A stretch of DNA of 64,000 nt from Acinetobacter equi (GTDB taxonomy: Bacteria > Pseudomonadota > Gammaproteobacteria > Pseudomonadales > Moraxellaceae): assembly GCF_001307195.1 (NCBI RefSeq), contig NZ_CP012808.1:2976001-3040000 (forward strand), in the 5' to 3' direction. The notes under the pieces were generated by a model. That model was not told the DNA's origin. It did not search any database and saw only the letters and a list, made by a program, of their open reading frames with translations. The translations under genes and the position numbers were made by a program. Below are positions 1-8,805 of the stretch, one piece after another (the first letter of the stretch is position 1; each line of letters begins with the position of its first letter).

Positions 1-256
1 CTGATAGCGGATCACTATCAAATTCATGAATGAGCTTAGGCTGCATTACAGCGTTCATCATAGCCCTATCTTTATCTCTTATACCTAAATACAACTGTTC
101 AGCTAAGACATGTAATTCATCAGGAAGATCTGCTATCTCTTCATGAACACCTTTTTCATAACTAAAGTTAAAAATATTCTGTAAATATCCAACTACAGAT
201 GAACAGCCTGTTAACAGTAGACTAGATATAATCAATACACTTAGTTTTCTTATCAT
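1..256 (-). CDS. Lipoprotein, C-terminal part outside the window
   Basis: The open frame runs from an ATG at 256 to the left edge, giving 85 residues with no stop. Residues 1-17 form a lipoprotein signal with a basic start (MIRK), a hydrophobic stretch and the lipobox LLTGC, so Cys18 should be lipidated and the protein anchored in the cell envelope. The visible mature part is rich in Glu, Asp and Leu and matches no family I recognise. The promoter should lie in the AT-rich stretch 257-440. Function is unknown. Confidence 0.75.
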   Translation of the reverse strand, partial: MIRKLSVLIISSLLLTGCSSVVGYLQNIFNFSYEKGVHEEIADLPDELHVLAEQLYLGIRDKDRAMMNAVMQPKLIHEFDSDPLS

Positions 257-430
257 TTTCTAATTCACTTTGTTTAAATAGCTTAATACCTAATTCAATT
301 TTAAAATACTTTTGCTTGATTTAAATCAAATAAGAAAAGTCGAATATATTAGTAAAGTACAAATAAAATAAATCATATATTAAAAATTTATTTTACAATT
401 AAAATAGTTTATTGATTGATTTTTGTCTTA

Positions 431-466
431 TTATAAAAAAACCCCAATCAATGATTGGGGTTTTTG
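431..466 (-). terminator. Terminator of tRNA-Ser
   Basis: A 9-bp stem (442-450 with 452-460) closes on one base. Read on the minus strand, a run of T follows it, as expected for a rho-independent terminator just after the tRNA. Confidence 0.8.
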
Positions 467-470
467 AATT

Positions 471-561
471 TGGCGGAAGCGGTGAGATTCGAACTCACGG
501 AGGGGTATAAGCCCTCGTCGGTTTTCAAGACCGGTGCATTAAACCGCTCTGCCACGCTTCC
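471..561 (-). tRNA. tRNA-Ser (anticodon TGA)
   Basis: Read on the minus strand this is a 91-nt class II tRNA. The acceptor stem GGAAGCG pairs with CGCTTCC, the discriminator base is G and CCA is encoded. The anticodon loop CTTGAAA carries TGA, and a long variable arm typical of tRNA-Ser follows. The T-arm contains GTTCGAATC. It decodes UCA and, by wobble, other UCN codons. No integrase gene or duplicated tRNA end lies beside it. Confidence 0.95.
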
Positions 562-666
562 ATGGGCGCTATAATATAAATAATTTGCAGACTTGGCAAA
601 TACTTTTATTAAAAAAGTTAACTGAGTGTTTAAAATAAAATCAAAAAAGCATATTTTGATGATTTA

Positions 667-1146
667 TCAATCTTTTTCATAGCTAATGGAGTTAATAAAC
701 CAAGTTTTTTTGCCTAATGGAGTAATCACATCCACCTCATCATCCACTTCTTTTGCTAATAAAGCCCTCGCCATAGGTGAATCAATTGAAATATGTTGTG
801 GATGATGATCATAAATTTCATCAACTCCAACAATTCTCAATTTTTTTACTTCACCTTCTTCATTTTCAATTTCAACCCATGCACCAAAATACACTTTTCC
901 TTCTTGCTCAATTGAAAAGTCAACAATTCTTAACTCTTCAAGTCGTTTTCCTAAATAACGCACACGTCGATCAATCTTGCGTAGCAACTGCTTATTATAT
1001 TGATAATCTGCATTTTCACTTCGATCCCCCAAACTTGCTGCCCAATTTACTTTTTTTGTAACTTCAGGTCTTTCTTCATGCCACAAGTGCTTTAATTCTG
1101 CGACTAAAAGATCATGCCCACCACGTGTAATTAAGTTAGATTTCAT
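667..1146 (-). CDS. greB: Transcription elongation factor GreB
   Basis: The 159-residue product has the usual GreB length. The N-terminal half (about 1-80) is the antiparallel coiled coil that enters the RNA polymerase secondary channel. Its tip carries acidic residues in GDRSENADYQY, which supply the Asp/Glu pair that helps the polymerase cleave backtracked RNA. The C-terminal half (about 85-155) is the FKBP-like domain, with IDSPMARALLAK and a GKKTWFI end. The basic patch and the SENADY motif favour GreB over GreA. The gene stands alone between the tRNA and a divergent transglycosylase gene, so it is probably transcribed by itself. Confidence 0.93.
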   Translation of the reverse strand: MKSNLITRGGHDLLVAELKHLWHEERPEVTKKVNWAASLGDRSENADYQYNKQLLRKIDRRVRYLGKRLEELRIVDFSIEQEGKVYFGAWVEIENEEGEVKKLRIVGVDEIYDHHPQHISIDSPMARALLAKEVDDEVDVITPLGKKTWFINSISYEKD

Positions 1147-1486
1147 AATGTTAATAACAACCTATTAGTCAATATGTGCAAAAAAATGCCTATTATATCG
1201 CTTTTTACTATTAATCTTTTAAAAATATAAAAAATATTCCCATTATATTCATAGACTTATTTTTTATTTGTCAATTTTTTTATGTATAAAATTTGACAAC
1301 TAAAATTTAGGTCATTATTATTCGTTCATCTTTTAAATTAGCTCGTTTTTTAAACAGTGTAGATTTTCTACGCATTTTCCTTAAACCAATGTCATTTTGA
1401 ATGACGTCATGACTGCCCACCTCTTAATTAAATTTATCAGACTTTAAAAGTTTGAGGGGATTCTCTTCGACTTTTTTATGAGGTAA
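1147..1486. other. Intergenic region with a TGACGTCA palindrome
   Basis: This 340-bp divergent spacer holds the promoters of greB and the transglycosylase gene. It is very AT-rich. The only distinct element I see is the perfect 10-bp palindrome ATGACGTCAT at 1401-1410, flanked by further GTCAT/ATGAC half-sites, which could be an operator. No ORF with coding character is visible. Confidence 0.4.
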
Positions 1487-2623
1487 ATGATGTGTAGCGG
1501 AGACAACATGCACAGTAGTTCAGTATCTGGGTCGAGGCCTTGCCTTCACTCATTTAAAACCACTCTCCCACTTAAAGCCCTAGCATTTAGTACGATGATG
1601 CTACCATTGCATAGTATTAATGCCAGTAAAGCAACTTATCAATTTGATACTGTTGTTAATCAGAATAGATTAATTGTTGTTTCTGTTGAAAATCCAACAA
1701 CTGTATTTGATAAAACAACTCATTTACATGGTTTCGGATATGATTTGGTACGTAGTTATGCCAACAGTTTAAATGTGAAGCTTGAATTTAGAACTGTTAA
1801 AGATAATGCAAGTGCCCTAAATATGGTGAAATCAGGTAAAGCCAATTTTGCAATGACTACTGCATCTTTTCAAGCAATTGAAGATAAGCATCTCGCAGGC
1901 TTCTCTGCAACATGTGATGATTCGAGTGTTTTAGAAGACAATGGGTTAAATGTAAATTTAAACTGGGTATTTAAACATGCCAATGATCCATTAAGCCAAA
2001 ATGCAAGTGCATACATCTGTAACACTAAGCAGAATGGAACTATCTCTCAACTAGCATCATTTTATAATCGTAATGTTGTAAAAGATGAATCATGGGATAT
2101 CATTCAACGTGATTTAACTAATCGCATGCCCATCTACAAGGCAAGCTTTCAATCAACAGCTGAAACGTATGATATAGACTGGCATTTACTTGCTGCTATT
2201 GGCTACCAAGAGTCTTATCTTAAACCAAACTCAGTATCACCTACTGGTGTACGTGGTTTAATGATGCTTACTCATAATACAGCTAAAGCAATGGGAGTAA
2301 ATGATCGTACAGATCCATCCCAAAGTATTGAAGGTGGTGCTAAATATTACGATCTCATGCTGAATAGATATTCTAATATTTCTTATCCAGATCGTAATTG
2401 GTATGCGTTGGTTGCCTATAATATGGGACCTGGTGCAGTAAGCCAAATTCAGTCTCGTCTAAAAGCACAAGGAAAAAATCCGAATAGTTGGATTAACCTA
2501 TATAGCTATTTAGAACGACATAAGGCTTCAAATAGCCGCTATGGGCAAGCAACTCAATATGTGACACGTATACGTGCCTATTTAGAGCATATTAAGTCTA
2601 CGCCACAACTTGTAAATCTATAA
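1487..2623 (+). CDS. MltF-like lytic murein transglycosylase (compact)
   Basis: The protein should cleave peptidoglycan glycan strands between MurNAc and GlcNAc with formation of 1,6-anhydro-MurNAc, in the periplasm. It has an N-terminal hydrophobic stretch (about 25-45), a partial solute-binding-protein domain (about 50-180) and a C-terminal SLT domain (about 205-370). The SLT domain shows the catalytic Glu in the YQES motif followed by SPTGVRGLMMLT and VAYNMGPG. This order is that of MltF, but at 378 residues it is well short of the roughly 500-residue E. coli enzyme; the loss falls in the binding domain. A GAGG ribosome site at 1480-1483 fits a start at 1490 best, and the ATG at 1487 is next to it. 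The terminator follows at once, so it is monocistronic. Confidence 0.85.
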   Translation: MMCSGDNMHSSSVSGSRPCLHSFKTTLPLKALAFSTMMLPLHSINASKATYQFDTVVNQNRLIVVSVENPTTVFDKTTHLHGFGYDLVRSYANSLNVKLEFRTVKDNASALNMVKSGKANFAMTTASFQAIEDKHLAGFSATCDDSSVLEDNGLNVNLNWVFKHANDPLSQNASAYICNTKQNGTISQLASFYNRNVVKDESWDIIQRDLTNRMPIYKASFQSTAETYDIDWHLLAAIGYQESYLKPNSVSPTGVRGLMMLTHNTAKAMGVNDRTDPSQSIEGGAKYYDLMLNRYSNISYPDRNWYALVAYNMGPGAVSQIQSRLKAQGKNPNSWINLYSYLERHKASNSRYGQATQYVTRIRAYLEHIKSTPQLVNL

Positions 2624-2626
2624 ATA

Positions 2627-2660
2627 AAAAAAAGCTTAGCAACATTGCTAAGCTTTTTTT
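2627..2660. terminator. Bidirectional terminator
   Basis: AAGCTTAGCAA pairs with TTGCTAAGCTT around a two-base loop, with A and T runs on the two sides. It can end the plus-strand transglycosylase gene and the minus-strand SCP2 gene, which converge here. Confidence 0.9.
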
Positions 2661-2664
2661 ATTC

Positions 2665-3048
2665 TTAAGCAGTTTGTTCAAGAATACGCTTAAATAAGCT
2701 TTTTTGTTCTTGGCTAGGCTTTGCAGTTTGTAAAGCCATGAGCTGAGACATATCACCTTGTACTTTTATTTTTCCAGTCATAAACGCCTGCATTGCTGCT
2801 GCCATATCAAATTCTAAAAATACTTTACGAAGTGTTTCGCCATCCATATTTAAAGTTGTTTTAGCATTTGGCGATAAACCTTTTTTAATTGCACCACCAT
2901 CAAGTGATAATTCAGTATTGCCAGAATCATTTGTTACAACCAAATTGATAGCTAAATTTGCCAGAGCAGGTGGTAAATTTAAATTGCCAGCTTGAGCGGT
3001 TAAAGTTTCAACAGTTGAAAACCAATCATCAGATAAAAAAGCAGGCAT
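2665..3048 (-). CDS. SCP2 sterol-binding domain protein
   Basis: This small cytosolic protein (127 residues from the preferred start) consists of a single SCP2 fold, which binds lipids in a hydrophobic tunnel. The family's helix-sheet pattern is visible, with LNMDGETLRKVFLEFDMAAAMQ followed by FMTGKIKVQGDMSQLMAL, the GKIKVxGDM segment being typical of the family. Three ATG codons stand in a row; a GAGGA site directly before the first gives proper spacing only to the third, so I place the start at 3048. Such proteins are widespread in Acinetobacter and their ligand is unknown. It has its own spacer on both sides and shows no partner gene. Confidence 0.82.
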   Translation of the reverse strand: MPAFLSDDWFSTVETLTAQAGNLNLPPALANLAINLVVTNDSGNTELSLDGGAIKKGLSPNAKTTLNMDGETLRKVFLEFDMAAAMQAFMTGKIKVQGDMSQLMALQTAKPSQEQKSLFKRILEQTA

Positions 3049-3210
3049 CATCATTCCTCAATTTATTTGTTCATTGTATATACCATCTATCCAAATGGCA
3101 TCTTACTTAGCATAAAGCCGTTAGTTGTTATAACATGTAATTTTTGCTTTGGGAGAAGAATTTTTAGTCGAAGCGTTCATTTTTATATTTTTTATTATAA
3201 TTTTCAATAA

Positions 3211-3246
3211 AATAAAAAAGACACCAAACACTAAAGAATGGTGTCT
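3211..3246 (-). terminator. Terminator of ttcA
   Basis: AGACACCA (3219-3226) pairs with TGGTGTCT (3239-3246). On the minus strand the stem is followed by a run of T. Confidence 0.8.
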
Positions 3247-3255
3247 AAATATGTT

Positions 3256-4179
3256 TTACTCAGCAGCAAAGCCTAAGTTCACCATATTAATTCGCTTACG
3301 TCCCTCTTCAGACTCATCTACAGTGCATGAGCCCTTAAAGTCAAATTCACGTTCAGCATCTAATGCTTCGAAATCGAATAATTCACGATCTGCCAATTGT
3401 GATGGCGAAACATTTTGCAAAGCACCAAAAATACTGTGTAAACGTTTTGGAAACTCTTTATCCCACTGACGCAACATGTCATTCAACATTGCACGCTGTA
3501 AGTTTTCTTGTGAGCCACATAAATTACATGGAATAATTGGAAACTTACGCATTTCAGCATATTTGATAATATCTTTTTCTTCGACATAAGCGAGTGGACG
3601 AATTAAGATATTTTTTTTATCAGAAGATAAAAGTTTTGGTGGCATTGCTTTTAAGCTGCCGCCATGGAATAAGTTCAAGAAGAACGTTGCTAAGATATCA
3701 TCACGGTGATGTCCAAGAGCCACCTTAGTCGCTCCGATTTCCTGAGCAAACCCATATAAAGATCCACGGCGTAAACGTGAACACACAGCACAGTATGTTT
3801 TACCTTCAGGCGTTAAACGTTTAGTAATGCTATACGTGTCTTTTTCTAGAATATAATAAGGAATATTATTTTCTTCTAAATAGCGTGGTAACACATCTTC
3901 AGGAAAACCTGGCTGCTTTTGATCTAGGTTAACTGCAATTACATCAAAGTTGATAGGAGCAATGCGCTTAAATTGAAGCAAAATGTCCAACAAGGTATAA
4001 CTGTCTTTACCACCAGAAATACATACCATGACTTTATCGCCATCTTCGATCATTTTAAAATCACGAATAGCATGTCCAACTTGGCGACGAAGCTTTTTCA
4101 ACAAACGATAATACGCAGAGCTTGTTGGTAGTTCTGGTTTGAAATTAAATCCTTGATTGGACTCAACTGGCGAGTACAT
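3256..4179 (-). CDS. ttcA: tRNA 2-thiocytidine(32) synthetase TtcA
   Basis: TtcA puts sulfur on C32 of several tRNAs, using ATP and an iron-sulfur cluster. The 307-residue protein shows the PP-loop motif SGGKDS near residue 55 that binds ATP. It also has both CxxC pairs expected for the cluster, CAVC near residue 131 and CNLC near residue 219. [17 protein letters not shown] is another family signature. The N-terminal extension (about 1-30) is normal. The gene stands alone, ends in its own terminator and has a long AT-rich leader region that contains a cluster of DnaA-box-like sites. Confidence 0.95.
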   Translation of the reverse strand: MYSPVESNQGFNFKPELPTSSAYYRLLKKLRRQVGHAIRDFKMIEDGDKVMVCISGGKDSYTLLDILLQFKRIAPINFDVIAVNLDQKQPGFPEDVLPRYLEENNIPYYILEKDTYSITKRLTPEGKTYCAVCSRLRRGSLYGFAQEIGATKVALGHHRDDILATFFLNLFHGGSLKAMPPKLLSSDKKNILIRPLAYVEEKDIIKYAEMRKFPIIPCNLCGSQENLQRAMLNDMLRQWDKEFPKRLHSIFGALQNVSPSQLADRELFDFEALDAEREFDFKGSCTVDESEEGRKRINMVNLGFAAE

Positions 4180-4342
4180 AGACGAGATTTACCCATAAAA
4201 AAAATACCGCGCAATTTTAGCCGAAATACGACCACCACGCATCAAAATAATGTAATTAAAAATTCTTCTTTTTTTCTTGATCATTTTTTCTGTTTTTGAA
4301 CTCAATCGTTCATCTTTTACTCCAATTGCTTATATTTTGGAC

Positions 4343-4387
4343 TTTTCCACAGTTTTCCACAAAAGTTGTGGATAACTTTGTGGATTT
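4343..4387. promoter_or_regulatory. Cluster of four DnaA-box-like sites
   Basis: Two forward TTTTCCACA sites (4343-4351, 4353-4361) are followed by TGTGGATAA (4367-4375), the exact complement of the consensus box TTATCCACA, and by TGTGGATTT (4379-4387). They lie in the spacer (4180-4650) between ttcA and a transglycosylase gene. An A/T-only stretch follows near 4508-4532. The match to the box is direct; binding by DnaA is inference. Confidence 0.5.
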
Positions 4388-4650
4388 TAAAAGACTTGAC
4401 AGCCTTTTTTGTCCCAACTTTAAGGCTTTCATTTAAATTGTCTACTTTTTATACGATTTATTTTTTATTTGTTTTCAGCAACTTACAATGTCAATACTTA
4501 TGAATATGAAAAAAAAAATATTTTTTTTTAATTAAGGAATGATCAAACACGCTTGCTTTTTTAAAAATATTTAAGATTAAAATTTTACTTGGCAGCTCCA
4601 GTTTTTTTGGTAAACTCTCCAACATAAGCAATAATATTTAAATTGATAAA

Positions 4651-5463
4651 ATGAAAATAAAGATTAATTTTTCCATCTTTTGGGGATCACTTATTTACCT
4701 TTCAATTGGTTCATCCAGTTTTGCAGGGCAAATGTATGTCTATAAGAATGAAAATACTGGTACAACCCTATTAACCAATAAAAAAAGTCATGATCAATCT
4801 TTAACAACAGTTAAAATTACTTATTATCCTGAAAGTAATATTCATCGTTATTCAAATTGGGGAGCAACTGAATCTTCAGTATTACCTAGTTATCATAAAA
4901 ATAGAAATACTTTTGATCCTATTATTCAACGTGCATCTGATCGACATGGAGTCTCTGAAGCTTTAATTAAGGCCGTCATGCATACTGAATCGGGTTTTAA
5001 TGTACAAGCACGTTCACCAGTTGGTGCTCAAGGGCTTATGCAATTAATGCCAGCTACTGCTCGTCGTTTTAAAGTAAATAATGCATATGATCCCGAGCAA
5101 AATATTATGGCGGGTGCAGAATATCTTGCTTGGTTGCTTCGCCGTTTTAATGGCAATACTCAATTGGCTTTAGCTGGCTATAATGCGGGTGAAGGTAATG
5201 TTGCCAAATATGGTGGGATTCCTCCTTTTAAAGAAACTCAAGATTACGTGAAACGAGTACTTAGTCGCCTTAACCATTTATATGATAAAAACCCTACAGC
5301 TCAAATTGCACCTGCCCAAATATCCGAAAATATAAATACTTCTGACTATTCATCGCAAAGAGAAATCATCATTGCAGCAGACGGTACATATACCGATAAA
5401 CCTGCAAATACCTACTCCACACAAAATGCGGTTGCTTCCGCACGTATTTATATTTCTGAGTAA
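4651..5463 (+). CDS. Periplasmic lytic transglycosylase, SLT domain
   Basis: The 270-residue protein has an N-terminal signal peptide (about 1-26, ending SSSFAG). A short domain of about 80 residues follows, starting QMYVYKNENTGTTLLTNK, a layout common in envelope proteins of the DUF4124 type. The SLT domain occupies about residues 88-200. The catalytic Glu is in HTESGFN, followed by SPVGAQGLMQLMP and LAGYNAGEGNV, all typical of soluble lytic transglycosylases. The C-terminal 60 residues are low in complexity. It should cut peptidoglycan in the periplasm during wall turnover. It starts a short stretch of plus-strand genes but is separated from htpX by 127 bp and is probably transcribed alone. 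Confidence 0.88.
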   Translation: MKIKINFSIFWGSLIYLSIGSSSFAGQMYVYKNENTGTTLLTNKKSHDQSLTTVKITYYPESNIHRYSNWGATESSVLPSYHKNRNTFDPIIQRASDRHGVSEALIKAVMHTESGFNVQARSPVGAQGLMQLMPATARRFKVNNAYDPEQNIMAGAEYLAWLLRRFNGNTQLALAGYNAGEGNVAKYGGIPPFKETQDYVKRVLSRLNHLYDKNPTAQIAPAQISENINTSDYSSQREIIIAADGTYTDKPANTYSTQNAVASARIYISE

Positions 5464-5590
5464 TATTTTTTATTTTTGGCAAAGATTTTGCTTTTATTTC
5501 TTGAATTTTTAATATTTTCACCTCATATTGAAGTGAATAATTTATGATTCGTAAATTAGTTTAATTTTTTACTATAAGAGGATTTTCTCA

Positions 5591-6496
5591 ATGATGCGGA
5601 TTGGTTTGTTCTTGCTTACCAACCTCGCGGTACTGGTTGTAGCTGGCATTATTTTGTCACTCTTCGGTGTCGGTAGTTACCATGGCGCGGGTGGCTTGAA
5701 TCTAGGCAACCTTTTAGTCGTCTGTTTTGTATTCGGTATGGTTGGTTCTCTTATTTCTCTATTCATGTCGAAATGGATGGCGAAGAAAACTACTGGTACT
5801 GAACTCATTGATCCAAATGCACCTCGTAACCAAGCTGAAGTATGGTTATTACAAGAAGTTGCACAATTATCTCAACGTGCAGGTATTCAAATGCCTGAAG
5901 TGGGTATTTTTCCATCATATCAGTCGAATGCTTTTGCAACTGGTTGGAATAAAAATGATGCCCTCGTTTCTGTTTCTACGGGTCTATTAGAACGTATGAA
6001 CAAAGACGAATTACGTGCTGTATTGGCACATGAAATTGGTCACGTTGCCAATGGTGATATGGTTACACTTGCACTCATTCAAGGTGTTGTGAACGCCTTT
6101 GTAATGTTCTTTGCACGTGTAGTTGGTGATTTCATTGACCGTAATGTATTTGGTCGTGAAGATGGTGAAGCTCCTGGACTAAGCTATTTTGTAATTACAA
6201 TTGCACTTGATATTGTCTTTGGTATTCTAGCCTCAGCAATCGTATTGTGGTTCTCTCGTCAACGTGAATATCGTGCTGATGAAGCAGGTGCTCGTTTAGC
6301 TGGTAAACAAGCAATGATTTCTGCACTACTTCGCTTGCAAGCAGAATCTGAAATGCCAGATGCGATGCCAAAAGAAATGAAAGCTTTTGCAATTGCTGAA
6401 GGTAAAGAACAAGGTTTCAGCTTAGCTGCATTGTTCCAAACTCATCCAACAATTGAACAACGTGTTGCTGCATTACAACAATTGAATGTACCTTAA
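5591..6496 (+). CDS. htpX: Membrane zinc protease HtpX
   Basis: HtpX is an inner-membrane M48 metalloprotease that degrades damaged membrane proteins, overlapping in role with FtsH. The 301-residue protein has two N-terminal membrane segments (about 5-25 and 37-57). The zinc motif HEIGH lies near residue 147, two further membrane segments follow, and the third ligand region is [13 protein letters not shown] near residue 229. The end [11 protein letters not shown] is typical of the family. An AGAGGA site lies at good distance from the paired ATG codons. The stretch between the preceding gene and this one probably carries its promoter; in other bacteria it is under Cpx or heat control, but no site is evident here. 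Confidence 0.95.
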   Translation: MMRIGLFLLTNLAVLVVAGIILSLFGVGSYHGAGGLNLGNLLVVCFVFGMVGSLISLFMSKWMAKKTTGTELIDPNAPRNQAEVWLLQEVAQLSQRAGIQMPEVGIFPSYQSNAFATGWNKNDALVSVSTGLLERMNKDELRAVLAHEIGHVANGDMVTLALIQGVVNAFVMFFARVVGDFIDRNVFGREDGEAPGLSYFVITIALDIVFGILASAIVLWFSRQREYRADEAGARLAGKQAMISALLRLQAESEMPDAMPKEMKAFAIAEGKEQGFSLAALFQTHPTIEQRVAALQQLNVP

Positions 6497-6522
6497 TACG
6501 TTTTGAAGATATTAACTTCATA

Positions 6523-6556
6523 ATAAAAAGCCTCCCAATTGGAGGCTTTTTATTTT
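6523..6556. terminator. Bidirectional terminator
   Basis: GCCTCC pairs with GGAGGC around CAATT, with A and T runs on each side. It separates the convergent htpX and DUF4112 genes. Confidence 0.88.
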
Positions 6557-7146
6557 TAAGTCGTTGTTGCCATTTTATTCTGTAACCATTCCCAAGCTAA
6601 AGTCCCACCAATCCATATTGCCATAACAAAAAGAATTAAAAAGATGATTCCTAAAAGATCTGGTAAATGTAACCAAACCCAGGCAATAATTGGATTTTTC
6701 CAAATTTTTGATTCTTTCTGCATATGTTCTAATTTCTCATGTAAGAATGGATGAACCACATGATGATCATTCGTAATATCATATTCTTCACGAATATGAT
6801 CATGCACAATACTTAAAGTACGACGACTTGGACGTATAAAAATATCAAAAATAGTGCCTAAAATAGGTAAGCAACCAACTAAGCCATCTATGATTGCCAT
6901 TTTTAGAACAACATTTAACTTTGATTGGGGAACACCAATTTGTTTGGCTTTATAAATTGCATAACAAGTCAAAACGAATCCTGCGGCATCTCCTGCAATT
7001 GGTATTGTGCTTAATGCCGCATCTGCCCCTACACCCTGCTTTGTAAAAGGGATTCGTACTAAAGAATCCATCATATTGGCATATTTAGCCAAATCACGCT
7101 CTAATCGAATAACCTCTTCTTTTGACAATTTTTTTTGTTTTTGCAT
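6556..7146 (-). CDS. DUF4112 membrane protein
   Basis: The 196-residue protein fits the DUF4112 family. A charged N terminus (KKLSKEEVIRLERD) is followed by GVGADAALSTIPIAGDAAGFVL, then a second hydrophobic stretch containing GLVGCLPILGTIFDIFIRPSRR. The last 45 residues form one clear membrane helix (about 160-185). It is therefore an inner-membrane protein with the central part probably close to the membrane. No biochemical role is established for the family. The gene has its own upstream spacer of about 75 bp from mgtE and no obvious partner. Confidence 0.8.
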   Translation of the reverse strand: MQKQKKLSKEEVIRLERDLAKYANMMDSLVRIPFTKQGVGADAALSTIPIAGDAAGFVLTCYAIYKAKQIGVPQSKLNVVLKMAIIDGLVGCLPILGTIFDIFIRPSRRTLSIVHDHIREEYDITNDHHVVHPFLHEKLEHMQKESKIWKNPIIAWVWLHLPDLLGIIFLILFVMAIWIGGTLAWEWLQNKMATTT

Positions 7147-7220
7147 AACTAACCAATAAACTTCTGTGCTTCTTCATCATAAGCTCAAGCTAATTATTTG
7201 CAAGTTTTATAAAACGCCAA

Positions 7221-8558
7221 TTAAAATAAAATAAGTGATGCTATAAATAGATAAACAAGTACACCCATCGCATCACAAATTGATGTAACTAAAGGTGCTG
7301 ATGCACTTGCAGGATCTAGCCCTAATTTATTGAGAATAAATGGTAAGCTCATACCAATTAAGCATCCAAGTAAAACAATACCTGTCATACTTAAAGCCAA
7401 GACTAATGCCACCAATTCATCACCGCGATAAAATCCTAGTAATGATACAGCTACGGCCATAGTCACACCTAAACCTAAAGCAACTAAGGTTTCACGCCCA
7501 AGTAAATAGAACCAATCTTTAAATTGAACATCCCCAGTTGCCAATGCACGTACCATCAAAGTTGATGACTGTGAACCCGCATTCCCCCCACTTCCCACCA
7601 ATAATGGTAAGAAAAATACCAACACAATATGTTCAGCAATGATATCTTCATAATGTGCAATTCCAATACCTGATAGCAAGCTACCAAATACCAAAATCAC
7701 AAGCCAATACACACGCTTTTTATAAAGCTGGAATAATGGTGCCGTTTTTAAACTAAATCTTGATGAACCATTAACAGCACCAACTTTTAAAAAGTCTTCA
7801 GTTGCTTCTTCACTTGCAACATCCATCGCATCATCGTAAGTCACAATACCAATCATAATTCCATATTGATCTACAATAGGTAATGCAAGCAAATCATAAC
7901 GAGCAATAATTTTAGCCACTTCATCTTGATCATCATCAACTTTGGCAAATAAAATATCAGTGGTCATAATAGAACCAATACTTTGTTCTTCTGCAGCCAA
8001 AATCAATTCTTTAAGTGAAATTACACCTAATAATTTACGTTCGTCATTCAATACATATGCAAAATAGATGGTTTCTGTATCTGGTGCTTCACGGCGCAGC
8101 ATGGTAATCGCTTCTGATACCGTCATATTCGACTTTAATGTCGCATATTCCGAGCTCATAATCGCACCAGCAGTACCTTCTACATAAGAAGCTAATTGGC
8201 GTATGTCTTCACGCTCAGCTTGAGCAAGCGCAGGTAGTAATGCATTTTGTTGATTTGTATCTAAACGTTTATATACATCAACACGTTTATCAGATGACAT
8301 TTCACCAATAATTTCAGCCAAAATATTACGGGGAATAATTTTAGCTAATTCAGCTTGATACTCAGGAGGTAAAAATGAAAACACATCGACACGATCAGGA
8401 AGATGAATGAGTAGATTTTTGCTATTTTCTAAAGGAAGTTGCATAAGTAGATCTGCAACATCTGCGGCACGAAATGTTTTAACTGATGCCAAAGCAAGCT
8501 CTAGGTGATTTTTTTCTAAAGCATCATTTAATAAATATAAAAAATTGTTATAACCCAT
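7221..8558 (-). CDS. mgtE: Magnesium transporter MgtE
   Basis: MgtE is a Mg2+-gated channel of the inner membrane. The 445-residue protein has the full domain order: an N-terminal superhelical domain (about 1-130), two CBS domains (about 130-255) and five membrane helices (about 280-445). The membrane part contains the conserved GSGGNAGSQSSTLMVRAL segment that lines the pore, and ends with DPASASAPLVTS. The length matches the family. The 247-bp upstream region contains no magnesium riboswitch that I could recognise. Confidence 0.94.
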   Translation of the reverse strand: MGYNNFLYLLNDALEKNHLELALASVKTFRAADVADLLMQLPLENSKNLLIHLPDRVDVFSFLPPEYQAELAKIIPRNILAEIIGEMSSDKRVDVYKRLDTNQQNALLPALAQAEREDIRQLASYVEGTAGAIMSSEYATLKSNMTVSEAITMLRREAPDTETIYFAYVLNDERKLLGVISLKELILAAEEQSIGSIMTTDILFAKVDDDQDEVAKIIARYDLLALPIVDQYGIMIGIVTYDDAMDVASEEATEDFLKVGAVNGSSRFSLKTAPLFQLYKKRVYWLVILVFGSLLSGIGIAHYEDIIAEHIVLVFFLPLLVGSGGNAGSQSSTLMVRALATGDVQFKDWFYLLGRETLVALGLGVTMAVAVSLLGFYRGDELVALVLALSMTGIVLLGCLIGMSLPFILNKLGLDPASASAPLVTSICDAMGVLVYLFIASLILF

Positions 8559-8805
8559 GTGTTAGCCCCTTATTGTCATTCAGACAGAATAAAGGCAGCA
8601 ACACATTATTTAGCTAATGCGTAAACTTTATACTGAATGAAATCAATAAAATAATTTAAAAGTGAATGTAAATGACAACTATGCCTGTCCATTTAAGGGA
8701 TTGATCCTCTATATACCGTTTATACGGCGTGCAAATTTTACAGAGAAGATTTACACAGCTCAATAGAAACAACAAAAAATCTACAATTCATGCAATTTTT
8801 TATAT

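Noticed and set aside
471..561. tRNA-Ser as attachment site of a genomic island
   Set aside because: No integrase gene and no second copy of the tRNA 3' end is seen in the surrounding sequence.
3149..3469. Plus-strand ORF of 106 residues over the end of ttcA
   Set aside because: It is antisense to a clear ttcA reading frame, rich in Ser/Asn/Lys, and starts inside the terminator region.
4343..4387. DnaA-box cluster as the chromosomal origin
   Set aside because: dnaA, dnaN, rpmH and gidA are absent; only four boxes are present and the flanking genes are not those of an Acinetobacter origin.
8559..8805. Magnesium riboswitch before mgtE
   Set aside because: I looked for the conserved M-box blocks on the minus strand and found none; only short unrelated stems are visible.
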